Origin: JBBQLG01 sp964251665
GTDB lineage: Bacteria > Bacteroidota > Bacteroidia > Cytophagales > Spirosomataceae
Reading direction: 5' to 3'
DNA length: 64,000 nt
Assembly (NCBI GenBank): GCA_964251665.1
Contig: CAXUKO010000013.1
Coordinates: 62,001 to 126,000, forward strand
Below the pieces are notes generated by a model. The model was not told the origin of the DNA. It searched no databases and saw nothing but the letters and a program-made list of their open reading frames with translations. How positions within the stretch are numbered: position 1 is the first letter of the stretch; each line of letters starts with the position of its first letter. The position numbers were made by a program, and so were the translations under genes. Shown here piece by piece: positions 34,460 through 43,366 of this stretch.

Positions 34460-35635
34460 ATGCAACGTCTCCTGAACACCGGCCTGCTGCTGCTCACCCT
34501 TAGCGCAGCCACCGCCCAGACCGATAGCCGCCGGGCCGCTCCCTTTACCGGCCTCGACATGAACATGGGTAATCTGTACCGCATGTCGTCGGCGAAAACG
34601 CGCTCCATAAGCCCGGAGAACTTTACCGGCGAAAAAGGCAAAGGCGGTATGGACGAACCCAATGATACCCGGACCAACCACGCCAACGCCCGTAGTGAGG
34701 CCCGCGACCTGGGCCGGGGGTTTAAACTGAATCCGTTCATCAAAATCAAAGCGGGCGAAACCGTCACGCTGGCCGATATGCAGGGACCGGGTGCGGTGCA
34801 GCATATCTGGATGACACCTACCGGCAACTGGCGTTTCTCCATTTTGCGGGTGTACTGGGATGACGAAAAGGAACCCTCGGTCGAGGTGCCCGTTGGTGAT
34901 TTCTTCGGGATGGGCTGGGGCGAATACGCACCCCTGAATTCGCTGGCGGTCTGCGTGAATCCGGGGAGCGCGTTTAATTGCTATTGGACCATGCCGTTCC
35001 GCAAACGCTGCCGCATTACAATGGAAAACCTACAGGAGAAGGACGAAATGCGGCTGTATTACCAGATCGACTACACCCTGACCGATGTTCCCGAAGATGC
35101 GGGCTACCTCCACGCGCAGTTTCGTCGCACGAACCCAAACCCGGCTAAAAAAGACATTACGTTGCTCGAAGGCGTGACCGGTAAGGGGCAGTATGTCGGT
35201 ACGTACCTGGCGTGGGGCGTCCACAATACCGGCTGGTGGGGCGAGGGAGAAATCAAGTTTTTCATGGATGGCGATAAAGACTTTCCGACCATCTGCGGTA
35301 CTGGTACGGAAGACTATTTCTGCGGTTCGTATAATTTCGACCGCAATGGGCAGTACGTACCTTTTTCGACAGCCTACGCGGGCTTACCACAGGTGCTGAA
35401 ACCCGATGGTACCTATAAATCACAGCAGCGGTTTGGCATGTACCGCTGGCACATTACTGATCCCATTCGGTTCGAGCGTGACCTGCGCGTGACCATTCAG
35501 GATCTGGGCTGGCATTCAGGCGGGCGCTACCTGCCCCAACAGTCCGACGTAGCCTCTACTGTTTTCTGGTATCAGGCCGAACCTCATGCCGCGTTCCCGA
35601 AATTGCCAGCGAAGGATGCGCTTGAGGTAAATTAA
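34460..35635 (+). CDS. DUF2961 / GH172 family enzyme
   Basis: Exported protein of 391 residues (signal MQRLLNTGLLLLTLSAATAQ, which fixes the ATG at 34460). The DUF2961 domain fills the rest and is now classed as glycoside hydrolase family 172, whose characterised members act on difructose anhydride and arabinofuranoside/fructofuranoside linkages. Conserved segments: GPGAVQHIWMTP (about residues 113-124), VEVPVGDFFGMGWGE, and the late ICGTGTEDYFCGSYNF whose acidic residues belong to the catalytic region. Substrate not predictable. It stands alone; the gap before it is the long gene-free stretch. Confidence 0.88.
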   Translation: MQRLLNTGLLLLTLSAATAQTDSRRAAPFTGLDMNMGNLYRMSSAKTRSISPENFTGEKGKGGMDEPNDTRTNHANARSEARDLGRGFKLNPFIKIKAGETVTLADMQGPGAVQHIWMTPTGNWRFSILRVYWDDEKEPSVEVPVGDFFGMGWGEYAPLNSLAVCVNPGSAFNCYWTMPFRKRCRITMENLQEKDEMRLYYQIDYTLTDVPEDAGYLHAQFRRTNPNPAKKDITLLEGVTGKGQYVGTYLAWGVHNTGWWGEGEIKFFMDGDKDFPTICGTGTEDYFCGSYNFDRNGQYVPFSTAYAGLPQVLKPDGTYKSQQRFGMYRWHITDPIRFERDLRVTIQDLGWHSGGRYLPQQSDVASTVFWYQAEPHAAFPKLPAKDALEVN

Positions 35636-35818
35636 CCTGTTTGGGAATATATGGCTATAGGTTGGGGATAAATAGGTTCGTATTGAAACATGATAAGTCG
35701 ATAAAAACCTTTTTTGACAAAATTTTACCTCAATGTACAGCCTGTTTTGCAGAATTTGTTAAATTTAAAACTGCAAACCGCAAAATTAACTACTTCTTAA
35801 TCCGGTACTATTTAGTAG

Positions 35819-35826
35819 TAGTTTTG
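35819..35826 (+). promoter_or_regulatory. Candidate -7 box for the Tat aminotransferase gene
   Basis: TAGTTTTG is an exact match to TAnnTTTG, 21 bases before the ATG at 35848, in an AT-rich gap of about 210 bases. No clear -33 partner. Confidence 0.38.
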
Positions 35827-35847
35827 TCTTATAAAACAACCATACCC

Positions 35848-37017
35848 ATGTCAAACAACCTTACGCGTCGGGACTGGCTGCGGGCCAGCGGATTATTAAC
35901 AGCAGGTCTTAGTGTCGGCCGATGGAATGTCGCACAAGCCGCTACATCAGCGACTCAGCTCGTCAATACGCCCTTTGTAAACGAGTTTGCGGCCATGTCT
36001 CCGCCCGATATGCCTAAACTACGGGCGCGGTTGTTGGCGAACGAGAATCCACTCGGCATTGCCCAGAGCGCTAAAGATGCGATCATGAAAGCCGCCGAAA
36101 TTGGAAACCGCTACGCCTGGATGGAGTTTGGTCCGCTGAAGCAGCTCATCAGCGACAAGGAAGGTGTGAAACCGGCCAATATTCTGATGTCGCCCGGCTC
36201 GTCGGATATGCTGCTGGCTGCGGCCGAGCATTTCGCAAAAGGGGGCGGTACCATCCTGACCTGCCGCCCAACCTACGAAGACCTGCTCGAAAAAACGACC
36301 AAATTTGGCGCCACAGTCAAGGCGATTCCGCTGACGAAAGACTATAAATACGATCTGCCCGCGCTGAAAGCCGCCCTCACGCCCGACGTGAAGCTGGTGT
36401 ACATCGTAAACCCCAATAACCCAACGGGTACTATTCTGTCGCCTGCTGAACTGGAAGCGTTCTGCCGGGAGATAGCGCCTAAAGTGCCGGTGTTCATCGA
36501 CGAAGCCTACATCGACTTTCTGTCGCCCGCCGACCGGCCGATGCTGGGTAAATTAGTTGCCGAAGGCATGAATGTTATTCAGGCCCGGACCTTCTCCAAA
36601 ATTCACGGCTTCGCGGGTCTGCGGCTGGGCTATGCCATCGCACAGCCCGAGATGCTGAAAACCCTGCATCAGTACATCGGTGCGGAAGGCGACGTCAGCA
36701 TCACGACGCTGATGGCCGGTATTGCCAGCTACAAAGACACGGCCTGGCAGGACCATTGCCGAGCTGAAAACGCCAAAGCGCGGGATTACACGGTGAAAGC
36801 GCTGACCGATATGGGCTACGAGGTGATTCCGTCGTACGCCAACTTCATGCTGTTCCCGATCAAGATGAAAACTAAAGCGTTTGAGAATCAGATGTTCGGG
36901 CAGGGCATCGGCATTCAGACGCGCGATATTAACGGGCAACCCTTCTGCCGCGTCAGTATCGGTACGATGGACGAAATGGCTATTTTCATTGACGGTTTCA
37001 AAAAAGTAGTAGGGTGA
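35848..37017 (+). CDS. Tat-exported class I/II aminotransferase, HisC-like
   Basis: PLP-dependent aminotransferase of 389 residues related to histidinol-phosphate aminotransferase. PLP-fold markers: RLLANENPLGIAQSAKDAI, the glycine-containing SPGSSDMLLAAAE, VNPNNPTGTILSP, DEAYIDFLS, and the Schiff-base Lys in TFSKIHGFAGLRLGYA. The N-terminus has a twin-arginine signal (NLTRRDWLRASGLLTAGLSV then AQA), so the enzyme is folded with its cofactor and exported. This is unusual for an aminotransferase. The ATG at 35848 starts the signal. The next gene is a Tat-exported amine oxidase, pointing to a shared periplasmic amine or amino-acid pathway. It is not in a his operon. Confidence 0.9.
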   Translation: MSNNLTRRDWLRASGLLTAGLSVGRWNVAQAATSATQLVNTPFVNEFAAMSPPDMPKLRARLLANENPLGIAQSAKDAIMKAAEIGNRYAWMEFGPLKQLISDKEGVKPANILMSPGSSDMLLAAAEHFAKGGGTILTCRPTYEDLLEKTTKFGATVKAIPLTKDYKYDLPALKAALTPDVKLVYIVNPNNPTGTILSPAELEAFCREIAPKVPVFIDEAYIDFLSPADRPMLGKLVAEGMNVIQARTFSKIHGFAGLRLGYAIAQPEMLKTLHQYIGAEGDVSITTLMAGIASYKDTAWQDHCRAENAKARDYTVKALTDMGYEVIPSYANFMLFPIKMKTKAFENQMFGQGIGIQTRDINGQPFCRVSIGTMDEMAIFIDGFKKVVG

Positions 37018-37020
37018 TAC

Positions 37021-37115
37021 AGTCGGTAAGTCAGCAAGTCAGTAAGGTGGTAAGTGACTCTGCCTAAGTCAGGTGAAGCTACTTACCACCTTACTGACTT
37101 GCCGACTTACTGACT
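37021..37115. repeat. Inverted repeat built from 8-base GTCAGTAA-like units
   Basis: Two 35-base arms (37021-37055 and 37081-37115) pair with two mismatches. Each arm is itself made of GTCAGTAA/GTCAGCAA units. It lies between the two Tat-exported enzyme genes and could form a stable mRNA hairpin that ends or attenuates transcription. Confidence 0.75.
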
Positions 37116-37128
37116 TACCAACTAATCT

Positions 37129-38712
37129 ATGACGCGACGCGATTTCATTAACCAAACCAGTGCCGGCTATGCCAGTTTATCGGCCTGGGGCTTGTTACCA
37201 GCCGCACCGGCGTCGGCATTTGATCTGCCCGCCAACGGCACACTCGACGGTAAGGGACGTAAAGTAATTATTCTGGGGGCGGGTCTGGCCGGCATGACCA
37301 CCGCCTATGAACTCGGTAAACTCGGTTACGATTGTACGGTGCTCGAAGCCCGCAGCCGTTCCGGTGGCCGCGTCTGGACCATTCGGGGCGGGACCACCGA
37401 AACCGAACTGGGGGAGGGTTCGACGCTCCGACCGGCACAGACGTCAGCATTTGAAAACGGCCTGTACTTCAACGGCGGGGCCGCCCGTATTCCGCACCAT
37501 CACCAGCTGACGCTGCACTACTGCCGGGAGCTGGGCGTGCCGCTGGAAATGTTCAACGGCAACAATGAAGCTGCCTATCTCTTCAACGAGGGAGGCACGG
37601 GGCCGCTGGCTAACAAGCGGATGCGGATCAAGGAGTACCACAACGACATGCGCGGCTACACCACCGAACTGCTGACCAAAGCACTCGATCAGAACGCGCT
37701 GGATCAACAGTTGACGAAGGAAGATGTGGATAAGCTGGTGGATTTCCTTAAAAACGAAGGGGATCTGAATGCCTCGCATCTGTACAAGGGCACCAACCGG
37801 CGGGGGTATAAAACCGATGCCGCACCCGGTGCCGGGGCAACTCCCGGTGATATGACCGACCCCTACGGCCTGACCGATTTACTGCGATCCGGCTTTATGC
37901 AGCCCGTTTTCTACAACGTCGGCGATTATGTGTACGAACAGCAGACAACGCTGATGCAGCCCGTTGGTGGCATGGATGCCATTCCGAAGGCGCTGGAGAA
38001 AAAGCTGACGGGTAAAATCCTGTTCAACGCACCAGTAAAGGAACTGCGCAAGACCGAAACGGGCGTGCGGGTTGTCTACGAAAAAGACGGTAAGCCGGTT
38101 GAGGCAACGGCTGAATTCTGTATCTGTACACTGCCGCTGCCTATGCTGAAAAAGTTAGACAGCGATCTGTCGGGGACGGTGAAACGCGCGGCCGATTTTG
38201 TGCCCTACATCAAAACGGGTAAGATCGGTCTGCAATTCAAACGGCGGTTCTGGGAAGAAGACGATCATATCTACGGCGGCATCTCGCGGACCAATCTCGA
38301 TATTAACCAAATCTGGTATCCGTCGTTCGGGTTTCAGGGTAAGAAAGGCGTGCTGATCGGCTATTACAATTTCTATAGCCGGGCCGAAGCCGTGGGGGCC
38401 ATGCCCATTGCTGAGCGCGAAAAGCTGGCACTGACGCAGGGCGTAAAAATTCACCCGCAGTACCCGGCTGAGTTTGAAAACTCGTTTTCGCTGGCCTGGC
38501 AACGCATTCCCTACAGCGAAGGCGGCTGGGCTACTTACGATGAGTCAACGCGCCGGAAATATTATCCGGCCCTGCTCGAACCCGATGGCAATATTTACTT
38601 TGCCGGTGAACACACAACGTATCTCACCGCCTGGATGGCCGGCGCCTTTACGTCGGCCCGCCGAACGGTCGAAGCGCTTCACGCCCGCGTGGGGCAGTAC
38701 ACGAAAAAGTAA
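37129..38712 (+). CDS. Tat-exported flavin monoamine oxidase-like enzyme
   Basis: FAD-dependent amine oxidase of 527 residues. The Tat signal is MTRRDFINQTSAGYASLSAW. The FAD dinucleotide motif is VIILGAGLAGMTTAYELGKL followed by VLEARSRSGGRVWT, and the C-terminal flavin segment is GNIYFAGEHTTYLTAWMAGA, typical of monoamine/polyamine oxidases and L-amino-acid oxidases. Oxidises a primary amine to an aldehyde or imine with release of hydrogen peroxide, outside the cytoplasm. It is 111 bases downstream of the Tat aminotransferase, separated by an inverted repeat. The substrate is unknown. Confidence 0.92.
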   Translation: MTRRDFINQTSAGYASLSAWGLLPAAPASAFDLPANGTLDGKGRKVIILGAGLAGMTTAYELGKLGYDCTVLEARSRSGGRVWTIRGGTTETELGEGSTLRPAQTSAFENGLYFNGGAARIPHHHQLTLHYCRELGVPLEMFNGNNEAAYLFNEGGTGPLANKRMRIKEYHNDMRGYTTELLTKALDQNALDQQLTKEDVDKLVDFLKNEGDLNASHLYKGTNRRGYKTDAAPGAGATPGDMTDPYGLTDLLRSGFMQPVFYNVGDYVYEQQTTLMQPVGGMDAIPKALEKKLTGKILFNAPVKELRKTETGVRVVYEKDGKPVEATAEFCICTLPLPMLKKLDSDLSGTVKRAADFVPYIKTGKIGLQFKRRFWEEDDHIYGGISRTNLDINQIWYPSFGFQGKKGVLIGYYNFYSRAEAVGAMPIAEREKLALTQGVKIHPQYPAEFENSFSLAWQRIPYSEGGWATYDESTRRKYYPALLEPDGNIYFAGEHTTYLTAWMAGAFTSARRTVEALHARVGQYTKK

Positions 38713-38784
38713 TTTTACCTCACGGAAGCGGCCGCCCGTCCCTCTCCTGGTTTATGAGAGGCTGGCGTAACAACCAACAACATC

Positions 38785-39795
38785 ATGAAAAAGAACCTGA
38801 TTCCAGTACTATGTTTTCTTGTTGCCGCCGTTATGACGCAGTTCACGGCGCATCGCGTATGGGCGCAGGCCGCCGAACCAACGGGCATGACCATTGAGCA
38901 GGCGAAAGCTGTCAAAGCCATCAAGATTGGCAACATCGAGAAAGACACCTACTTCAAGGCGGATGGCTTCATTCTGGATCGCTACGAAGAGCGGCCAGCG
39001 TACGTATTCAACTACACGGATGGCATCACGCGCAAAATCTATCTCTACAAAGTGTTCGATGCCGCATCGACGAAGGAGCTGGGTCTGGCCGCTTTTTACG
39101 TGAACGGGAAAACTAACGAGACGAAATCGTTTGTCATCCCCGGTGCCAACGGCGACCGCAAAGCGTGGGATGCCTACATTGACGATCTGAAATACGTTGG
39201 CGAGAAAGAACCTGGCCTGATGTCGACATTGACGTTTGTGCTGTCGCGCGAGATGGCGACGTTATTATCGGGCGGTGGCGCTAAAACGGACGAAGGTGGT
39301 GCCAAAAAGAAAGAAGAATACAACTTCTGCTTTGCAGCCGACGCTCCCGTTACGATGGCCGACGGTTCCGTAAAAGCCATTAGCCAGGTAGCTACCGGCG
39401 ATCTGGTGACAAGCTACGATGCCGTTAACAAAACTCTTGTAACCTCGTCTGTGACGCGGGTGGATGTTCACCAGAAGCTGGATGGTCAATTTACGCTGGC
39501 GGGTGTCTGGGTGGTTCCTGTTCAAGAGGTTAATGCCGGTTTGGGTGGCCTGACAGCGCCAATGTTGCTCGAAGCCACGGCAAATCATCCGGTATTAACG
39601 GCGCAAGGCCGCAAAGCGCTGGGCGATGTGAAAGCGGGTGAGACACTGTATCATTACGAAGCGGGTACCCACGCAGTTGCCGCATACCGGGTTGTTCGTA
39701 TCGAAACGGCTGTTCGTTCAGTTAATACGGTCTACAACCTCGCTACGTCAACGGGTAGTTATTTAATAGGAGAAACGGTTGTGCTGGATAAGTAG
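38785..39795 (+). CDS. Exported protein with C-terminal Hint (autoprocessing) domain
   Basis: The 336-residue product. Signal peptide LIPVLCFLVAAVMTQFTAHRVWAQ. Residues about 35-160 form an unrecognised beta domain. A Lys/Gly linker leads to the Hint domain starting at Cys182: CFAADAPVTMADGSVKAISQ, with the splicing B block TANHPVLTAQGRKALG (TxxH with His268) and a last block VNTVYNLATSTGSYLIGETV. The usual intein ending His-Asn and any C-extein are lacking, as in hedgehog-type or bacterial Hint modules that cleave or ester-link at their N-terminal Cys. It may be a self-cleaving secreted protein. It follows the amine oxidase by 72 bases and ends at two long hairpins. Confidence 0.85.
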   Translation: MKKNLIPVLCFLVAAVMTQFTAHRVWAQAAEPTGMTIEQAKAVKAIKIGNIEKDTYFKADGFILDRYEERPAYVFNYTDGITRKIYLYKVFDAASTKELGLAAFYVNGKTNETKSFVIPGANGDRKAWDAYIDDLKYVGEKEPGLMSTLTFVLSREMATLLSGGGAKTDEGGAKKKEEYNFCFAADAPVTMADGSVKAISQVATGDLVTSYDAVNKTLVTSSVTRVDVHQKLDGQFTLAGVWVVPVQEVNAGLGGLTAPMLLEATANHPVLTAQGRKALGDVKAGETLYHYEAGTHAVAAYRVVRIETAVRSVNTVYNLATSTGSYLIGETVVLDK

Positions 39796-39816
39796 GTTGG
39801 CGTGTAAGCCGTTTTT

Positions 39817-39913
39817 TGTCATGCTGAGCGGTCCGCCGGTGCGGCACGAAGGATCTTAGCTACCAAGCCTCTAAGATCCTTCGTGCCGCACCGGCGGACC
39901 GCTCAGCATGACA
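39817..39913. repeat. Giant perfect hairpin between convergent genes
   Basis: Perfect 43-bp arms (39817-39859 and 39871-39913) around an 11-base loop. The outer part TGTCATGCTGA and inner part GAAGGATCTTAG resemble the hairpin at 43367-43447, so both are copies of one dispersed family. It may act as bidirectional terminator. Confidence 0.88.
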
Positions 39914-39957
39914 GAAATTCGATAAATTGAACTATCAAACGGCTCCAAATTCAGAAT

Positions 39958-40016
39958 AAAAGCGGGAGGGGCAGATGCCATATCGTCAAGATATGGCATC
40001 TGCCCCTCCCGCTTTT
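39958..40016. terminator. Long perfect hairpin, second of a tandem pair
   Basis: Perfect 27-bp arms (39958-39984 and 39990-40016) with loop GTCAA and A4/T4 ends on both sides. It ends transcription of the Hint-domain and DUF885 genes. It shares the core CAGATGCCATATC with 8639-8689, while the outer arms differ. Confidence 0.88.
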
Positions 40017-40026
40017 ATAAATTCAT

Positions 40027-41721
40027 TTACTTCAACATCACTCCGCGAAGCACCGAAATCGGTGGCATTCCATAGTCGAGTAAGGCATCGTGAAAGGCTA
40101 TCAAGCTGAACTTCGATCCCTGCTGTTTCTTTACTTCCTCCCGCAAAGCCAGAATCTGGAGTTTCCCAAGCGAATACGACAGATAACCGGGATCGAACGT
40201 GCCGCGCTGGGCTTCTTCAAAGGCTGGCTTCTCTTCGTAGTAACAGTTGGCCTGTAGAAATTTCGTTGCCCGAGCCACTGTCCAGCCGTGGGTATGCTGC
40301 TGAATAGACGAAACCAACCGGCAGTACCGCAGCAACGATTCCGACAACTGTGCCATTTTGTACTTAGCCGCCGTCTTGGGATCGGTTTGCCCGAAGCCCT
40401 GCTCCAGCATCATCTGCTCGGTATAATGCGCCCAGCCCTCCACAAAGGCATAACTGGCAAACACCTTACGAACCTTACTTGCCTTTGACGCATTCAGATG
40501 CAGAAACTGCACATAATGGCCGGGGTATGCTTCATGAATGGTAACCACTTCCAGCACGTACGGATTGAACTGCGTTAGCCATTCTTCCTGCTGTTTGGGC
40601 GTCCAGTCCGGTTTGGGTGGCGTTACGTAATAGTAGGCTTCCGAGGCCGCTGATGCTTCAAAGGGGCCGGGCGGGTCCATCGCGGCCGTAGCGCCCACCA
40701 TGTAATCGGGTGTTTTCGTGACCGTGGCCCGTACTTCGGACGGTAAGCTGATGATCTTTCTGTCGATCAGAAATTGCCGGATACGCTCACACTGCTGCCG
40801 GGTGTCGGGGAGTAACCTGGTGGCCGTCGGGTGTTCCTGCTGAATGCTTTTAAAGACCTCGATGGGCGTTTTTGTCGGGTCGATAACGCGGGCAGCTGCG
40901 GCAAATTCGGCCTGCTCTTTTTTGAGCTGCGCCATACCAACAGCCAGCAAGCTATCCGGGTCGGCGGCCAGCAGTTCATTGTATAACAACATCTTACGGT
41001 AGTTGCCCGCACCAATAGCATAACTGCCCGTAGCGTGCGGCAACACCTTATCTTTCAGGTACGACACATAGCCGGTCATGGCTTCAGTTGCTACCTGACT
41101 GGCACTTTTAAAGTCGGCCTGTAGCTGTGCATCGGTCACGTCGGCGAAGGCCGTTTTCACATCGGCGTTCAGATAACCCGCAAATCCGTTGGTGCTACGA
41201 ATGGCCAGATCGACAAAATCGTGGGGTGGATTTTGGCCCACGTTTTCCTTCGCCACGGCAAAATAGTCTGGGGCTTGTTTCAGAATGGTAATCACCGCCC
41301 GAAGCCGGGTTTCCGGGGAGGCATACTTCCGCTTAATGTAAGCACTCACGTCGAGGCCGTAACTCATTGGGTTTTCATACCGCTTCAGGTCCTCAATTTT
41401 ATAGAGGTCTGACTTGATGGCTGCCGACAGCACCTTGAAATCCATCTGGTTGTCGCGCGAGAGTTGCGTGGTATCAAAAACAGTCAGTGTTGAGTCATAC
41501 TGGTGCAACACGGCTAACTCCTTCGTTCGGGCAGCCTGATTGGGAATGACCACTTTACCGTCGTAGTCATGTAAACCCAGGGCTACCGCCGTCTGGGGAT
41601 TGTTGTCGTAGTAATCGGTCAGGTAAGCATCCGATAATTTAGTGAAATCAGCGTCCGTAGGTGCCGATTTCTGACACGCGGCCAATGCGAGGACAAGCAG
41701 GGAAAGGCTGAGGTATTTCAT
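40027..41721 (-). CDS. DUF885 lipoprotein, probable metallopeptidase
   Basis: Lipoprotein of 564 residues with lipobox LALAAC (Cys 16); the ATG at 41721 opens the signal, so an in-frame start further upstream is rejected. DUF885 signature HEAYPGHYVQFLHL (about residues 385-398) gives two zinc-ligand His, with FVEGWAHYTEQMMLEQGF supplying a Glu. A late block QANCYYEEKPAFEEAQRGTF and YLSYSLGKLQILALR close the domain. Family members are thought to be zinc-dependent peptidases acting outside the cytoplasm. It lies downstream of the SDR gene in the same direction with a gap of 29 bases. Confidence 0.9.
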   Translation of the reverse strand: MKYLSLSLLVLALAACQKSAPTDADFTKLSDAYLTDYYDNNPQTAVALGLHDYDGKVVIPNQAARTKELAVLHQYDSTLTVFDTTQLSRDNQMDFKVLSAAIKSDLYKIEDLKRYENPMSYGLDVSAYIKRKYASPETRLRAVITILKQAPDYFAVAKENVGQNPPHDFVDLAIRSTNGFAGYLNADVKTAFADVTDAQLQADFKSASQVATEAMTGYVSYLKDKVLPHATGSYAIGAGNYRKMLLYNELLAADPDSLLAVGMAQLKKEQAEFAAAARVIDPTKTPIEVFKSIQQEHPTATRLLPDTRQQCERIRQFLIDRKIISLPSEVRATVTKTPDYMVGATAAMDPPGPFEASAASEAYYYVTPPKPDWTPKQQEEWLTQFNPYVLEVVTIHEAYPGHYVQFLHLNASKASKVRKVFASYAFVEGWAHYTEQMMLEQGFGQTDPKTAAKYKMAQLSESLLRYCRLVSSIQQHTHGWTVARATKFLQANCYYEEKPAFEEAQRGTFDPGYLSYSLGKLQILALREEVKKQQGSKFSLIAFHDALLDYGMPPISVLRGVMLK

Positions 41722-41750
41722 AGATGAATGGGTAGGAGTGAACAACTGAA

Positions 41751-42521
41751 TTAATAACCCCACGCCAGCAGACCGCCATCGACCGAGAGCGTTTGGCCGG
41801 TGATGTAGGACGAAGCGGGCATGCAGAAAAACGACACCGCCGAGGCCACTTCGACCGCTTCGCCGACGCGTTTCATGGGTGTACGAGCCAGAATACCGGC
41901 CAGCTTTTCGGGATTAGCGAGGACCGGCGCAGCCAATGGCGTATTGATGTACCAGGGCGCAACGGCATTAACCCGAATGCCATCGGCCGCCCACTCGACG
42001 GACAGATTTCGGGCCAATTGGTTCAGGGCAGCTTTGGTCATGCCGTACAGCGATCCGCTGCTGGTATGCGTCAGGCCCGACACGGACGATACAAAGACAA
42101 CATTGCCCTGGGCAGATGCTTTTAGTAAGGGGTAAGCCTGCTGGGTGAGTTCATAGGCCGAGCGCATGTTGGTGTTCAGCACATGATCATACTCGGCCCC
42201 GGTGTACTCGGCGGTGGGTTTGCGAATATTCGTGCCGGTGTTGTTCACCACAATATCCAGGGTACCCCAGCGCTCTTTTACGGCATCAATAATGGCATTA
42301 GCGGCACCGGGCTGGCTTAAATCGGTGGCAAGACCCTCAACCGTGTAGCCCTGTTGCCGGTACTCAGTGAGTTGCTGTTGCAGTGTTTCGTCGGTACGGG
42401 CCACGATGAATACCGCAGCGCCGAGGGATAAAAACTGCTGCACAATGGCCTGGCCAATACCTTTGGTGCCCCCCGTAACAAGGGCGCGTTGACCGGTTAA
42501 GGTCCAGAGAGTGGGCGTCAT
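41751..42521 (-). CDS. Short-chain dehydrogenase/reductase
   Basis: SDR oxidoreductase of 256 residues. Cofactor motif VTGGTKGIGQAIVQQF (about residues 16-31), NNTGTNIR, catalytic Ser in VSSVSGLTHTSSGS and Tyr-x3-Lys in SLYGMTKAALNQLARN, and the C-terminal SSYITGQTLSVDGGLLAWGY. The order of blocks is that of tropinone-reductase-like SDRs. Reaction type is NAD(P)-linked keto/hydroxy exchange; the substrate is unknown. It is the first gene of a probable two-gene unit with the DUF885 lipoprotein. The gene ends one helix after the DGG motif, a normal SDR length. Confidence 0.94.
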   Translation of the reverse strand: MTPTLWTLTGQRALVTGGTKGIGQAIVQQFLSLGAAVFIVARTDETLQQQLTEYRQQGYTVEGLATDLSQPGAANAIIDAVKERWGTLDIVVNNTGTNIRKPTAEYTGAEYDHVLNTNMRSAYELTQQAYPLLKASAQGNVVFVSSVSGLTHTSSGSLYGMTKAALNQLARNLSVEWAADGIRVNAVAPWYINTPLAAPVLANPEKLAGILARTPMKRVGEAVEVASAVSFFCMPASSYITGQTLSVDGGLLAWGY

Positions 42522-42673
42522 GAGAATGCGTTTGGTCTACTCCGCAAGATAAGCAGGATGGACTGTAACGCAACGGGAGGGTTGCCGGGCCGTTCAATCA
42601 AAAATCAAAACCTGTAGACTAAGCATACTGTTTCGGCCAAGGTAATCAACATAAAACGCTATTTACCAACGTT

Positions 42674-43315
42674 ATGAAAAACAACATGAAAAACGGGATG
42701 CTGGCCTCCGCTTTGCTGGTGGCACTTTCGATGACCAATGGTGCTTTTGCCCAACAGAACAGTATGTCGGCCGGTGGTGCGTCTACCATGGTTGGCAAGG
42801 AAAGTAAAGCCGAGTTTGACCGGCAGAACAAGAAGGGGGCTGCTGCGGTAGCCGCCGTAAAAGCCAACAGCACACCGTTGTCGGCCGCTGACAATGCCCT
42901 GATGATGCAGGTAGCGATGGGTGGCATGATGCAACTGGAAGTCAGCAAAGTAGCGCTGCAAAAAGCCAGTACCGATGCCGTGCGTCAACTGGCGCAGGCC
43001 GAAGTGGAAGAGCAAACGGGTCTGTCGGCCAAACTGAGCGAAATAGCCAGTGCCAAAGGTGTAACGCTGCCCAGCACACCCGATGCAACGACCCAGTCGA
43101 TGATCTCGAAGATGCAAACCGCTTCCGGCTCAGAATTTGACAGAATGTACGTGCAGGAAAGTGGCGTAAACGGTCACCAGAAGCTGGACCAGGTGATGTC
43201 AACCGTTGAATCGAGCGCGAGCGATAAAGGTCTTAAAGATCTGGCAAAAGCGGCTCATCCGCTGGTGAAAACGCACTTGAAAGTGTCGAAAGAGATGCTG
43301 ACTACAATGCAGTAG
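42674..43315 (+). CDS. DUF4142 exported protein
   Basis: Exported ferritin-like helical protein of 213 residues. Signal peptide MLASALLVALSMTNGAFAQ. DUF4142 blocks are clear: NALMMQVAMGGMMQLEVSKV (about residues 75-94), ASTDAVRQLAQAEVEEQTGL, and later EFDRMYVQESGVNGHQKLDQ. Family members are small periplasmic four-helix bundles with no proven activity. It is divergent from the SDR gene and ends at a long hairpin shared with the convergent radical SAM gene. A Met-rich N-terminal part of the mature protein is notable. Confidence 0.9.
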   Translation: MKNNMKNGMLASALLVALSMTNGAFAQQNSMSAGGASTMVGKESKAEFDRQNKKGAAAVAAVKANSTPLSAADNALMMQVAMGGMMQLEVSKVALQKASTDAVRQLAQAEVEEQTGLSAKLSEIASAKGVTLPSTPDATTQSMISKMQTASGSEFDRMYVQESGVNGHQKLDQVMSTVESSASDKGLKDLAKAAHPLVKTHLKVSKEMLTTMQ

Positions 43316-43366
43316 GAAGGCAGATCAGGAACATCAGCAAGTAAGTAATGATAGTGATGTCCTACG

